From: Limonium bicolor
Lineage: Eukaryota; Streptophyta; Magnoliopsida; Caryophyllales; Plumbaginaceae
Direction: 5' to 3'
DNA: 64,000 nt
NCBI GenBank assembly: GCA_023374045.1
Contig: CM041776.1
Span: forward strand, 353,336,296-353,400,295
A program made the translations under genes and the position numbers. Shown here piece by piece: positions 11,919 through 22,724 of the stretch. The number at the start of each line of letters is the position of its first letter. Positions within the stretch are counted from its first letter, which is position 1. Under the pieces are notes generated by a model. It was not told the DNA's origin. It did no database searches and saw only the letters and a list, made by a program, of their open reading frames with translations.

Positions 11919-12331
11919 GGGGGCGCTTGTTTCAAGCGCGAAAAAAAAATGGAATCAATAAAGGGAATGGAGAGGAATAGAAAATAATTCCTTTGATTTT
12001 CCCGGTTGTTTGTTTGAGCTGAGGGAAATGGAATAAATAACCGGTCAATGACCACCAGTTAATGGTCAACGATTGCTGGCTCCCGGTCAACACTTATTAA
12101 TTACAGGTCAACATTTACCCGGTTACCGATCAATGGTCATTAGTCATCGGTTAATGGTCATATGTCACCGGTCAAAGTGTACTAGAGAAAGAGAATCTCA
12201 TTCCCTAGAAGGGGTGGAGAATCAAGATAGAGGGTTTTGAGACAATCACATCCTCTTACCCTTTCTTAAAAATAAGAAAAACTGACAAAACAAACGACAT
12301 GAATCCTGATTACCCAAAAACAAATGCCCCC
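11919..12331. mobile_element. Tourist-like MITE (PIF/Harbinger type)
   Basis: A 413-bp element bounded by GGGGGCGCTTGTTT on the left and, on the complementary strand, GGGGGCATTTGTTT on the right (12/14 matching). TTA lies directly outside both ends (11916-11918 and 12332-12334), the 3-bp duplication typical of PIF/Harbinger MITEs. The interior (about 12030-12180) repeats GGTCAA / TTGACC-like words many times. No transposase is present. Confidence 0.8.
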
Positions 12332-12334
12332 TTA

Positions 12335-13794
12335 ACATTATTTTCTTACACGTTTCATGGTCAATTATTTTTTTTTATTTTTTGCATAAATAATACTATT
12401 GTAAAAGAAAATGTAGAGTTATAGATGTAAAACGCCAAATATGGATGTGCAAAATTACGCCTGTCTCTTGGTAACGTTAACCTCAATGGTACAGTTCAAT
12501 TTACCAGGCAATTAAACATCCAAAAGCCTAAGGTACCAAAACAACCAGCACCGTTCTATAACTATATCTGAACCAAAATTCCCTTGTAACAGTTCTCACA
12601 TTCAAGAAGCGTTATTAACACCCTCCTTACAAATAATTCACAACAAACAAGGGTATTAGCGCCCCGAGTTTGAATGTATAAAGGTCCAATAAGAGCCACT
12701 ACCATGCCCCACCCACTCCCAATGTGAGAGTGTTATATTGTCTTCCTCTTTGAGTCCCAACGTCCTCGTTGGTCCACTCTGGCTGCCCACTCTGAGCGAT
12801 TTCATTCTGCTTCTTAGATAGTCCTTTCTCAGGTCACCCCATGAAAGCATCAATGTAGCGAGACCCAGTTGCGGCCCAAGTGGAGAACCCTCCCAAAAAA
12901 CAGGTCCAATAGAAGGAAGAGCCACTAGCGTTTAAGAACCACTGCCAAGCATTGAGAGTGTTATAACATGTTATTGGTGGTGTTTATCGATGGAAGCTTT
13001 TCAAAATTATAAAATACTCTTAGAAAAATATAAAATAATATTATACTTTAAAATATGTTAGTGTCGAAAATTTTCTTTTTTTTTCCTCGGTTTGCCACTG
13101 TTTGTGGATTACTCTACCGTGAGAGCGTTTTTCAGAAATTTTCATGTCAAGATCTAGTTGTGCATTTGCGTCTAGTTATTTGTTTAGCTTTTACATCTAT
13201 CATCCTCTCTTATTTATAACAATGCAGAAATAATTATTGCATTTATTGGATCATGATACTTATAAAAATAGTTGTCATCAAAGGAGACCATTATCATGGG
13301 TAGTGGGTAAATAGGGTAATGGTCATCCCAAGTGCAGAAAAAGCACCACTATAGTTATAAAATGATGAAATATCCCCCTTGTTATCATATAAGTAAATAT
13401 TAAAGGGGTGACGTTTTTTTTCTAAAACTAAATGGATATTTAGCTTACATTGATTTTAAAAGGTTAAAATATTCGCATAATCAAATTTAGTGGGTTTTTT
13501 TTTCTCACAAAGACAAATCAACTAGGGTCGTCATAACTAATTATTTTTTTAGGAACGTTACTCTTTAAACTTGTAAAACATTTTTATAAATAGATCCAAA
13601 CGGTTTACTTAAGGCCCCTGCTGTCTGTTGGACAAGAAGGTAGCGGTCAGACACTCAGAACATTTGTCCACCATTTTTCGGGAAGAAAATTACCACCTTC
13701 GTGACTTCCAAGTTCACTATCTCCTTTCTTCCGGTTCGCATCATTCCGCTATCTTATCTTGAATCTCCTGATTTGTGGGCAATTCTTTGTGAGA
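12335..13794. other. Intergenic region upstream of annexin
   Basis: AT-rich sequence with no convincing ORF. The minus frame at 12656-12925 has no family signature. The last ~200 bp (C/T-rich, about 13680-13790) probably includes the annexin 5' UTR and core promoter. I could not fix a TATA box with confidence. Confidence 0.4.
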
Positions 13795-15622
13795 ATGGGT
13801 AGCCTAAACATCCCAGATATTGTCCCTTCTCCCTCGGAAGACGCGGAAAGGCTCAAACAAGCCTTCAAAGGTCATCTATCTAACCTATCCGACTTCTATT
13901 GACTTGTAAAGTTAACATCTCTTATGATTATGATTGTGGGTTTTCTCCTTGGACTTCTTTATATCTTCTGGACTAACTTGGGTATACGATGGGTCAAACT
14001 GATTGACAGGCTGGGGAACCGATGAGAAGGCTATAATCAAAGTGCTGGGTCATAGGAATGCCACTCAAAGGAGGCAGATTAGAGAAGCGTATCAGCAGAT
14101 GTTCAATGAATCTCTCTTCGATGCTCTTGATTCCGAGCTTTCTGGCGACTTTGGAGTACTGTTTCATTTCTTTCTGCCGTTGCTCCTTTTATAACTTTTA
14201 GCTTGCATTTTCTTAAGTCTGAATTGCTGGTCGGTCGGTGATTTTATATAGAATTTGTTAGCTGATTATTGTAGGAGTTTTCTATCAAGGAAATCTTGCA
14301 TTTTGAAATTGCGAAGGAAAAACGGATTGAATTTCTGTCATGTGCGTACTTTGTTTCATTGAAATTCTAATCCGTACTCCAGATTAATTATATATGATGA
14401 ATAACCATCTCCGAGAAAATCGTTCAATTTGTCTGTGCAATTTTGAACTAAAACCTTTCAAAACTAGGATGCACCGCTGGATCCCCATGCTGGACATGTC
14501 TGTCTGTTCAGTCATACAGTTTTCTCTCAAGTATGTATCACTGCTCTTTGTGTCTGTGAAGTAATAATGCGACTTGTCAATGTAATTGATGCAGAGAGCA
14601 GTGACAATGTGGACATATGATCCAGCTGTGAGGGATGCGAAGCTAATCAATTATGCCCTGATTTCTAAGCACAAGAAGGTCAAAGAGATTCAATTGATAG
14701 TGGAGGTTGCATGTGCATCTTCTCCTCAGTATCTGCTGGCTGTCAGGCAAGCATACTGTTCTCTATTTGAGCGCTCCCTCGAAGAAGATATAGTGTCAAA
14801 TGTTGCTTCTCCGATGAGAAAGGTACAATATAGTATATCATAGCGGATTGTTGCACACAAATGGACTCTAGACCCTTATGACTTGGTAAATCTGATCTCC
14901 GGTCTTGCTGTTGACTTATTGGACGCTCATTTGCTTACAGCTTCTGGTGAGCTTGGTGAGTTCATATCGGTATGATAAGGAACTTGTTGATACGGATGTA
15001 GCGAAGATAGAGGCTGCGAAGCTTCAAGAAGCAATTGATTCAAAGCAATTAGATCGTGATGAGTTAGTCTACATTCTGGCAACTAGAAATGTTTTTCAAC
15101 TCAGGGCAACCTTTGACTTTTACTGGCAAATGTATGGCAAACCCATTGACCAGGTAATCATCTCATTTGCATCATTTATAACTTCTCTGCATAATGCACT
15201 TTCTTCTGCAAGTTGATTTTGATGTACCTGCTTACCATTTGACAGGACATTATTAGCTGCGGTGATGGTGATATGGAAGCATTTTTGAAAACAGCCATCC
15301 TGTGCATTTCCAGCCCGGAGAAATATTATGCTGAGGTGAGTGTGAGGCTATGTTATCTCATGGAAATAAATTAAGCTCATGAACTATTAAAATTGATTGT
15401 TCTCGTTTTTATCTATAGGTTATAAGGGCATCCATAGCTGGACTTGGCACTGATGAAGATTCGCTTACAAGAGTAATTGTCTCCCGGGCTGAGGTTGATA
15501 TGGAAAAGATCAAAGTGGAATATGTGAAGGCTAACAAGGAGACGCTTGTAAGTGCAGTTAAGGGTGACACATCTGGAGATTATGAGAAATTCCTGGTCGC
15601 TTTGCTTGGAGAAAAATACTAA
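13795..15622 (+). CDS. Annexin (plant annexin D3-like), six exons, intact
   Basis: Exons are 13795-13870, 14010-14155, 14595-14822, 14941-15153, 15246-15335 and 15419-15622, all with GT-AG borders. Joined, they give 318 residues, the usual plant annexin length, with no frame break. The protein starts [20 protein letters not shown], and its four-repeat annexin fold shows type II calcium-site motifs in repeat 1 (GWGTDE, residues 26-31) and repeat 4 (GLGTDE in exon 6, with a later GDTSGDY acidic cap). His40 lies in GHRNATQR, the histidine discussed for peroxidase-like activity of plant annexins. Exons 3-5 carry [27 protein letters not shown] and [11 protein letters not shown], closest from memory to Arabidopsis annexin 3. 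Annexins are cytosolic proteins that bind acidic phospholipids in a Ca2+-dependent way and act in membrane traffic and calcium signalling. The ATG is the only in-frame start at the expected N-terminus. Confidence 0.95.
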
Positions 15623-16256
15623 TGAAAGGTCAACGTGTAGGATCTTGTATCTTGTCCCGCATCAAATTGGGTTCTTTCTTATATCTTGTTGTTTTTGCCT
15701 TCATGGATTTCTCCGAATTGGTGAACTGCAGATGTTCAGTCATTGGGCCTAATTACTGATTCTGCATCATATAGGGCGGTCTTTGTAGATCCGTGTGATT
15801 CCAATGATTGCTTGTTTGTGTAGGGGTACTGGTGTGATGTTGATATAGTTGAGGTCAATTGGGAAAACCAACTATTGGTTTTGCTTTATCAATTCCAAGA
15901 GTTGGCTTCTATTGTCACGAATATACTAACCTTTTAATTAATTATAGCCCATGAAAGCATTCAAATGAAAACTATCATGTCTGTAATACCATGTCATTGG
16001 AGCGTGCCAAGAGGATGAACTTGACCTACTTGTCAATGAAAAGGAAACCCAGCAAAAAAAAAAGTTACGAACTAGATATCCAAAGAAAAAAAAAAACTAA
16101 GGTTAAAAGGAGTTATTCCGGATGTATTAACCAAATTTGCATCACTCAATTGTTTAAGAAGCCCATAGTCATCCAGCTGAGCTTCTTGTTTTTTAACTCG
16201 CAAGGTTGATGCAAGCTCCATCCTTTACATGATTGCTAAGGTTTTTGCACTTTGTA
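15623..16256. other. Annexin 3' flank
   Basis: Contains the annexin 3' UTR and downstream spacer. The short plus-strand frames at 15552-15752 and 15991-16209 have no domain signature. No clear polyadenylation signal stands out. Confidence 0.4.
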
Positions 16257-16716
16257 TTTTTTTTTTATAATTAGAGGCACAAGGCCTGAATATAGGCATA
16301 AAGCCTGAAGAGCCGCAAGGGCAGCCAAAGACACAAAGGAAACACAGACCACACACTTACCTCACTAGCCTACCAAGCATAGTGCACAACCTTACTATCT
16401 CGCTTTGACTCTATTCTTGCTTCTAGATGCAGCCTTACTGATACGAGAAAATTTACTAAACCCAACTAGACTCTTCTTAGTCCCTACACCCCTTCGAGCA
16501 CTACATCTAGAGACAGAACGTGACCCGCTATCAGCGTCAGCCTCAACATCAACCTTAGACTCTTGACTCCGTTGCCGAGAACTAGCTCTGTGGTCGCGAA
16601 TGACATCATGGATGGAACGTATAAAGCATTTTAGCACTGCTCCATTAGAGTCTCGAAAAAGACATCCATAACTGTCTTCCTTCCCGTGAAAGGAGGTAAG
16701 AAGTCTGAAGATCACA
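16257..16716 (-). mobile_element. Antisense LINE 3' fragment with ORF1 tail
   Basis: The left border is a T-tract (16257-16266) followed by sequence whose complement resembles the 3' UTR of the neighbouring sense LINE (AGGCTTTATGCC is shared with the tail of that element near 20508). On the minus strand an open frame of 106 codons (16715-16395) ends in a Ser/Arg/Lys-rich stretch (SRSVSRCSARRGVGTKKS), consistent with the basic C-terminus of a LINE ORF1. It abuts the sense LINE at 16716/16717, making a head-to-head junction. I saw no target duplication around the pair. Confidence 0.55.
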
Positions 16717-19700
16717 ATGTTGGGATTGGTTGAGACCCAGTCCAGAGGGACGATAGCTCAAAAAATTGTGAGTTTCTGGGGAAAGAAAAAGTCAAGTTTA
16801 GCATGGGATGAAGTGCCGAGCCAGGGGCGGTCAGGAGGCATTGTAGTCCTTTGGGATGAAGAAGATATTGAGGTTCTTGGGACACAAAAAAGTGACAGAT
16901 GGCTAAAAGTTGAAGCCAAGTTCAGAGAAGATGGGATAATATGCTCGATTGTTATGGTCTATGCTCCATGTGACGTTAGAGAAAAAAAGAGTATGTTTGA
17001 TGAGATACTACAAGCCCGACCTAGCTGGTCAGCAGAGGTGATGATTCTGGGTGATTTTAATGAAGTGCTAGACCCATCTGAGAGGAAGCCCGCGACCTTA
17101 AACTACTATACTCGAGGTATGAAAGAATTCCAAACATGGGTGAACTACATGCAACTTATAGAGGTACATTTACAAGATTCTTTATTTACTTGGAGAGGAG
17201 GGGATCACTTAGCATAATTGATCGTGTTTTTACTACGCATGAATGGTTGGCACAATACTCAGATGTAAATGTCCGGTCAAATGAGTGGACGATTTCGGAT
17301 CATAGGCTCATTGTGGTGCACATGGGGAAAGTTAAATGGGGTCCTAAACCGTTTAGGTCTGGACCCATGGCTCGAGCACCCGGGATTTGAGAAATTTGTC
17401 AAGAGGGAATGGGGAAACCTGAGGTATGGATCGACTCTGAAGAAGCTTAAGAAACTGAAAGTAGCTTTAGAGAGATGGAACAAAGATGTCTTTGGAGAAA
17501 TGAGCCTAAAGATTCACAACCTTAAGCTTGATCTAAGAAACGTGGAGAAGCAAATTGAAGAAGATGGAATCTCTCCTCAGGGGGAATCTGAAAGAATCCA
17601 GGCCATGAGAAAGTTAGAAAAGGCGGAGAGGGAGAATGCTATTTATTGGAGACAAATGTCTAGAGATAGATATGTAAGAGAGGCAGATAGCAACTCCAAG
17701 TACTTCCATAGGAGAGCCACACTAAATCGAAGAAAGAAACTCATCTCATGTTTAATATCTGACAAAGGGGTAATTGATAATCCATCGGCAATTCGAGACT
17801 ATGTAGTGGAATACTACAAGGCTTTATTCCGATCTGTCAAGGTGTCTGGATCTCGCTCACCTGCTTGTAATCATCCTAGACTTTCGGGTGATGAGGCCAG
17901 GCAACTGGAAATTATTCCAACCTTAGCAGAAATCAAACAAATAGTAGATTAATGTGATGGTTCAAAGGCTCCAGGTTTTGATGGGTATAATATGAAATTC
18001 ATCAAAAGAATGTGGCATGTCAATGGTGCCGAATTTGGGAGTGACGTTAGAAGGTTCTTCATTACTTCAAAATTGGAGCGCGGTGCAAATACTACATGGA
18101 TAGCCTTGATTCCAAAGAAAGTGGAGGCTACCCATATTCAAGACTTCCGCCCAATCAGTATGGTAGGGTGTATGTACAAGGTAATTGCAAAACTGCTCTG
18201 CAACCGTCTAAGGCCTCTATTGCCAAAACTCATTGGCAAAACACAGTAAGGATTTGTGATTGGAAGAAACATTCTTGAAGGACCTTTTATTGCAAATGAA
18301 ACCATTGCGTGGCTAAAGAAGAAGAGAAAAAAAGGGTCCTATTGAAGATTGACTTGAAGAAAGCATATGATTGTGTCTCTTGGGAATTCCTTGACCTAAT
18401 GCTAGACCATATGGGCTTCGGTTCTACATGGAGATCTTGGGTGAGAGAATGTGTCACCACATCTAGAATCTCACTCCTGGTGAATGGCTCTCCTACTAAG
18501 CCTTTTACTCCCAGCCGAGGACTGCGGCAAGATAGCTATTGAGAAAGGAAGATTTACGGGATTGACAGTTGGGTCAAGGCAAGTGAGAGTATCACACTTG
18601 CAGTTTGCTGATAACGTGATGTTATTTAGTGAAGTGAAAAAAGATGAGCTGATCCAATTGCACAAAATACTTGTCATATTTTCTATGTTGGCTGGGTTGC
18701 GATTGAATTTGGATAAATATGTGGCTTTTTGCATTAATACTACCGAAGTTGAGAAACAAATGGTTGAAGATGTGTTTAGCTGTCGGGTGGGTTCTCTCCC
18801 AACGACGTACTTGGGATGTCCTCTAGGAGCTAACATGAGAAAGGTATCCACATGGGATCCGGTTATCAGGAAAGTTGAATCTCGGCTAGCGATGTGGAAC
18901 GCCTCATGTCTATCAAAAGCAGGGCGTGCAATCCTCATTCGGTCAGTGCTTGAGGCTATCCCACTATACTATGCAAGTCTCTTTGTAATCCCAACCGAGG
19001 TAAGAAAAAGACTTGTCGCCTTGTAGAGACCCTTCTTTTGGGGTAAGAATGGGCGCATATTTCTCACTCCTGTTGCATGGGCAAAAATGGCCCAGCCAAA
19101 AGAGAATGGTGGTCTCGGGTTTGCTGACCTACAAGTTAGAAATTTGGCATTCCTAACAAAGTGGATATATAGCTTTGCTCGTAACCATGCACCACTTTGG
19201 AAGCGAGTAGTCCAATCGGTTTACAACATGCGAAAAGGTATTCACCCAGGATAGCTTAATGATCAATTCCATAAGCATTGCGGGATCTGGTCATCTATCG
19301 TGAAGGCCACTTCTGGTAATCTTCAGATGAGAAATATCATCGATAACAAGATTGTTATCTCCCTCGGTAATGGCCAAGATACTTTATTCTGGCATGACTT
19401 GTGGTGCCAAGCTGGGAGACTAAAGGACGTCTTTCCCTGTCTGTTCCAAATTAGCGCCGATCAAGACCGGTCAGTCTATGAGATGGGTGAATGGAGTAAT
19501 GATGTATGGATGTGGAAGATGCGCTGGAGACGCGCACTATTTGAATACGAAACAGTGCTGGAGCAGCAACTACTCGACGTTCTTACCATCACTCCCGTTT
19601 CTCTGGAGGCAACTGATGACTGTTGTTGGAGTAATTCAGGTATGTTCTCCATTTCAAAAGATGTTACCAAATCGTTGATTGATCAGAATGCTTTTATCCC

Positions 19701-20237
19701 AATATGGAGAGCGATGTGGATTTTAAATTATTGTGGAAAGGGTTGTGTGAGCCAAGGGTAGAAATCACTCTTTGGTTTACAATTACAAATGGAATGGTAA
19801 CAAAGGATCTCCTTTTTTAGAAAAGTCTTATCCCGTTGGGTCAAAGTCTTTGCCCATGGTGCGCGAGAGCAATGGAGTCGCTTGTGCATGCCCTTTTCCT
19901 CTGCCCGTCTATAGCAGTGGTTTGGAGTTTGATTCTTTGCTGGTGGAATATAGATTTCTCATTCAGATCTTCTGCGGCGGAGGTATACATTGATTGGTTC
20001 GCAGTTGATTTACCAAAGAAGCCCCAGAGAGTTTGGAGATCAACCTTGTGTTACGGCGTATATTACATATGGATGCACCGAAATGACATAACCTTTCGTA
20101 ACGAGGCTCAAAACTTTCATCGTGTCATAACACCAATAAAGCTTGGGGTGTGGAGATGGTCGAGAGTTTGGTGGAAAGATCTCCCTCTTTCATGTGCTTC
20201 ATTTATAGCTGCTGCATCCTTGAAAGACCTTTTGTAG
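16717..20237 (+). pseudogene. LINE ORF2: endonuclease, reverse transcriptase, zf-RVT
   Basis: Segments follow in order. 16717-17217 and about 17210-17390: endonuclease domain with GRSGGIVVLWD, MVYAPCD, ILGDFNEVLDPSER and ISDHRLIV. 17350-17952: linker with ADSNSKYFHRRA. 17953-18249: RT with GSKAPGFDG, WIALIPKKV and DFRPISMVGCMYKVIAKLL. 18309-18542: LKIDLKKAYDCVSWEF and SPTKPFTPSRGLRQ. 18540-19026: HLQFADNVMLFSE and TTYLGCPLG. 19027-19761: zf-RVT approach. 19836-20237: zinc-binding CPWC...ESLVHALFLCP. The RT core F/YADD reads FADN, losing the second catalytic Asp. The DPLSP block after GLRQ is missing. At least four frame changes and several in-frame stops (for example at 17950, 18247, 19024 and 19252) disable it. 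Confidence 0.9.
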
Positions 20238-20528
20238 CTAGAAGTATAAGAGGAGATTCATTAAGTTTATTTGTGCTCGCTTGGGTCTGTAAGCTAACTC
20301 TGCTTATCTTTGTGTGGCAGCTATTGGCTGCGTTTATTTTCCTTTGCTTGTGAACTTTATTGTTAGATCGTCGTTTAGGGCTGTAATTGGAGGGGGGTAC
20401 TCTTTTTCCTTTCTAGGTTTTTTCCCACTGGGTTTTACCTAGGAAGGTTTTAATGAGGCCCATATTATCGCATCCACCTGGTTTACCAGGCTAATATTCA
20501 ATAAAAGGCTTTATGCCCAAATTATCAA
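16717..20528 (+). mobile_element. L1-type LINE, 5'-truncated, sense strand
   Basis: The element carries ORF2 only, from the middle of the endonuclease domain through reverse transcriptase to the zf-RVT domain, then a 3' UTR ending in CAATAAAAGGCTTTATGCCC and a short A-rich tail (about 20523-20528). The first recognisable residues are LGLVETQS, so about the first 30 residues of the usual ORF2 start are missing exactly at the junction with the antisense fragment. That fits 5' truncation during target-primed reverse transcription. Confidence 0.85.
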
Positions 20529-21624
20529 AAAAATATTGAGCAGTCAAACATCATGTTTAGGTGGGGTCTAAGGAGACCAACAAAGGAAACAATATTAGAA
20601 CTATCGATGGAAGTTGAGAACTATTTTATGGATGATTCTTAGGCTTACAAGACCAGAGGAAGTAAGGGACCACACTATGTTTTTCTATGTTTCTAAGACT
20701 CGTCCACTTTCATGACTAGATCCTTCTACCATTGTTGTATGCTACCTCTTTGATTTGTGGTGTACCTTTGATTTCCACAATCCATTTCCTTTGATGAGTG
20801 ATTGCGAAGATAAATAAGATAATATGCTCAATTGTATCTTTGTGATCACCACTAAAGAAGCACTTGAAGTTGCCTCTAGTCCTCTTAAGTAGAGCGGCCA
20901 TGCACGGTATAGAAACTGGCTTTTGAGAAGAACCTGATCTAGTAATCTTTCCCATTGCCACAGTTCTATTTTAAATTCCCTTCAAATGATCAATCAATTA
21001 GGTGGTCACTGGAATAGCCAAACTAAAAAGGAAAGACTTTGAAATAGGATTATGATGAAGGTCTATCACTGTAAAAAGAAGGCTGTTTTTGGAAAGTACA
21101 AATTTGGGGGGAGGGGGGAGCATAAGGATTAGGCTTTAACAAAGATGTTCTAGGTATTTTTTTGCTAATAAGGCCTTGTTTCTAGAACTTGAAAAAGACC
21201 AAATTGTTACAACAAAAAAGAAAGAGTGATAAAGACATGAATACATCACATAAAGATCGATGAACACTTTTAACCATAATCAATTTGGTCGCTAAGACAT
21301 AGGCTGCGTTATGGGTAGTCAAACCCCAGTTGAGCACAAGTTTTTAATGTCCGATAAAGGTTATGTATAGGTCACTCGTGACATTTATGATAAATGTTAC
21401 TTTACCCGCGTTTTGGTAGCTTTAGGGAGAATATTCCTGAAATAGCGTTCCATGTCCACAATTACCAATGTATCCACTCCAATTGCATCGTATTTACGGG
21501 TACCGAATGGATGGTAAGGTCAAATGTGTAATACACTGACTTTTGAAAACAAAACCCCATAAACTGTTAACGAATGGGTACAAAACACCAAGGCCTCTTA
21601 ATGGGCTTTGTGGGCCAAGTCATA
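20529..21624. other. Intergenic, no gene recognised
   Basis: No ORF with a known domain. A G-run (GGGGGGAGGGGGGAG) lies at about 21105-21119. Nothing else was recognised. Confidence 0.4.
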
Positions 21625-21837
21625 GGTTCGTTTGTGGTCAACTGTTAGATATAGCTGTCAAAATAAAGTAGAGGAAAAATAGTGACACCAACATTGAAAT
21701 TGATGTCAGTTGTTTGCTAGCTGTTAGATGCAACTGTTAGAATAAAGTAAAATAAACCATAGGTGAAATGGTAGGATCAACATGGAAATTGATGACAAAC
21801 ACTGGTAAAACACTGCATGCATTCCACAAACGCACCC
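21625..21837. mobile_element. Possible short MITE
   Basis: The left end GGTTCGTTTGTGG and the complement of the right end GGGTGCGTTTGTGG form inverted termini about 210 bp apart. The interior holds two drifted copies of a block containing AACATTGAAATTGATG / AACATGGAAATTGATG. The flanks (ATA left, TTA right) do not give a clear duplication, so the call is tentative. Confidence 0.42.
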
Positions 21838-22724
21838 TTATAAATTGCATAAAACCGTTGAAAAAAAATAACAACCAATTTCAAACTGCACCATAGGCAA
21901 TGACAAATTTTGTATCGGCCATTGGTCCTATGACCCAATCTATCAAGTGATGGAACACATCAGCCTTGTTTCTTTTCACCATGATTGGAGCAAGTAGTGA
22001 GAAAAGGAGTTAGCACTTCGATATTCAGAAGAATGGCCATATTTATTAAGTATACACAAGTTTATTACGTTTATTTACAACACTTTTAGCTCCTTTTTTT
22101 CATAAATCCAATTTTCAAATAAAGCTACGAAAAGGCATTAATATAAAAAGGAAGCCTTTAAATATCGTAAGTCGTAACACTGAATTTGACCATTCAAACT
22201 CCGCGCCAAACGCTCCCGAGGAGCCAACCGCCAAAGGGATATCAGATTGGGAAATCCTGGTTACAAAGCTGTTTGTCAAAATTACGAACTTCGGAAGTTC
22301 TTCCGCCAAACACAAGTCTCGTTTGCCCATCGAGATGAGCAAGGAAGTCAGCGCATGACTGTCTTTTTTTTATATAAAGGAGACGGAAATATCGCAGAAG
22401 GAGTCCGCGCATCTTCTGCAGATATCCAGTTCGGCATCAAGGTCCAAGCAAGTCATATTATAGAAGAAGACAAATGTAATACTAGGTTCACGTTGAACTA
22501 CAACATGCTTCGATCAAAATGCCCACTATTGTTTTTATACCAAGTTAATTTTGCTTTCAGAGGGATCATCGAGTGGAGGGCACAAAATTACTACCAAACA
22601 GCTCTATCCCTGGGCGTTATGCACGCCAAGTGCTCGATAAAATGACTACTGCTCTGGATGATGTGAAGATACTTTCCGATTATTCCTTTGCCTTCTGTGG
22701 TTTATAAGTTATACCCCGTGGTCG
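21838..22724. other. Upstream region of the INTS9-like gene
   Basis: Probably includes the promoter and 5' UTR of the gene starting at 22725. A 132-codon frame at 22247-22645 shows no family signature and is not called. Confidence 0.4.

Noticed and set aside
21302..21837. A larger ~540-bp MITE beginning GGCTGCGTT at 21304
   Set aside because: The right-hand end matches the inner GGTTCGTTTGTGG start at 21625 better, and no target duplication supports the larger span.
22247..22645. 132-codon ORF just before the INTS9-like gene
   Set aside because: No similarity to the INTS9 N-terminus, which starts at 22725. More likely UTR and promoter sequence.
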